Source: Temnothorax longispinosus (Eukaryota > Arthropoda > Insecta > Hymenoptera > Formicidae). From it: a DNA stretch of 64,000 nucleotides. A model generated the notes under the pieces. It had not been told where the DNA came from, did no database searches, and saw nothing but the letters and a program-made list of their open reading frames with translations. The position numbers and the translations under genes were made by a program. Positions 63,999-64,000 of the stretch are shown here, piece after piece (position 1 is the first letter of the stretch; the number at the start of each line of letters is the position of its first letter). Location of the stretch: the NCBI RefSeq assembly GCF_030848805.1, contig NC_092363.1, forward strand, positions 21,980,600-22,044,599, written 5' to 3'.

Positions 63999-64000
63999 AC

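Overview
The window looks like nuclear DNA of an insect, most likely a hymenopteran (ant, bee or wasp). The sequence is AT-rich but full of CpG, has very low coding density, and carries many small DNA-transposon remnants, tRNA-derived SINEs and a BEL/Pao retrotransposon. The hymenopteran placement is inference from composition and repeat style. The insect placement rests on the one gene recognised.

That gene runs on the minus strand. It encodes a nicotinic acetylcholine receptor alpha subunit of the alpha5/alpha6/alpha7 group (best guess alpha7). Only two exons are visible: the 45-bp exon 3 at 25582-25626 and the 110-bp exon 4 at 4314-4423. Both have correct splice sites, are in frame with each other and have the lengths conserved in this family. 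They are 21,158 bp apart. Exons 1-2 were not found, so the sequence above 25626 is probably intron 2 or 5' flank. Exons 5 onward were not found below 4314, so they probably lie outside the window. No other cellular gene could be supported. The longer open frames elsewhere (up to 162 codons) show no recognisable domain or homology.

The rest is intron or intergenic DNA with inserted repeats. By position these are: a fold-back repeat (9.9-10.1 kb); two related tRNA-derived SINEs on the minus strand (13.3 kb and 58.2 kb); a TTAA-flanked piggyBac-like MITE candidate (32.8 kb); a 977-bp non-autonomous DNA transposon with about 130-bp terminal inverted repeats (33.3-34.3 kb); a small AT-rich hairpin (35.7 kb); a 1.2-kb TA-flanked transposon containing a nested array of about 135-bp tandem repeats (38.1-39.3 kb); a 241-bp MITE (43.2-43.4 kb); an internally deleted, frameshifted mariner (44.15-44.65 kb); a perfect 75-bp hairpin followed by a second hairpin (51.8-52.0 kb); and a near-perfect 328-bp inverted repeat (57.3-57.7 kb).

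The right end (about 62.0-64.0 kb) is the 3' part of a BEL/Pao LTR retrotransposon on the minus strand. It has an integrase with an intact D-D-E triad, a frameshift near the end of pol, a polypurine tract and a probable 3' LTR. The most unusual items are the two strong hairpin loci at 51.8 kb and 57.3 kb.
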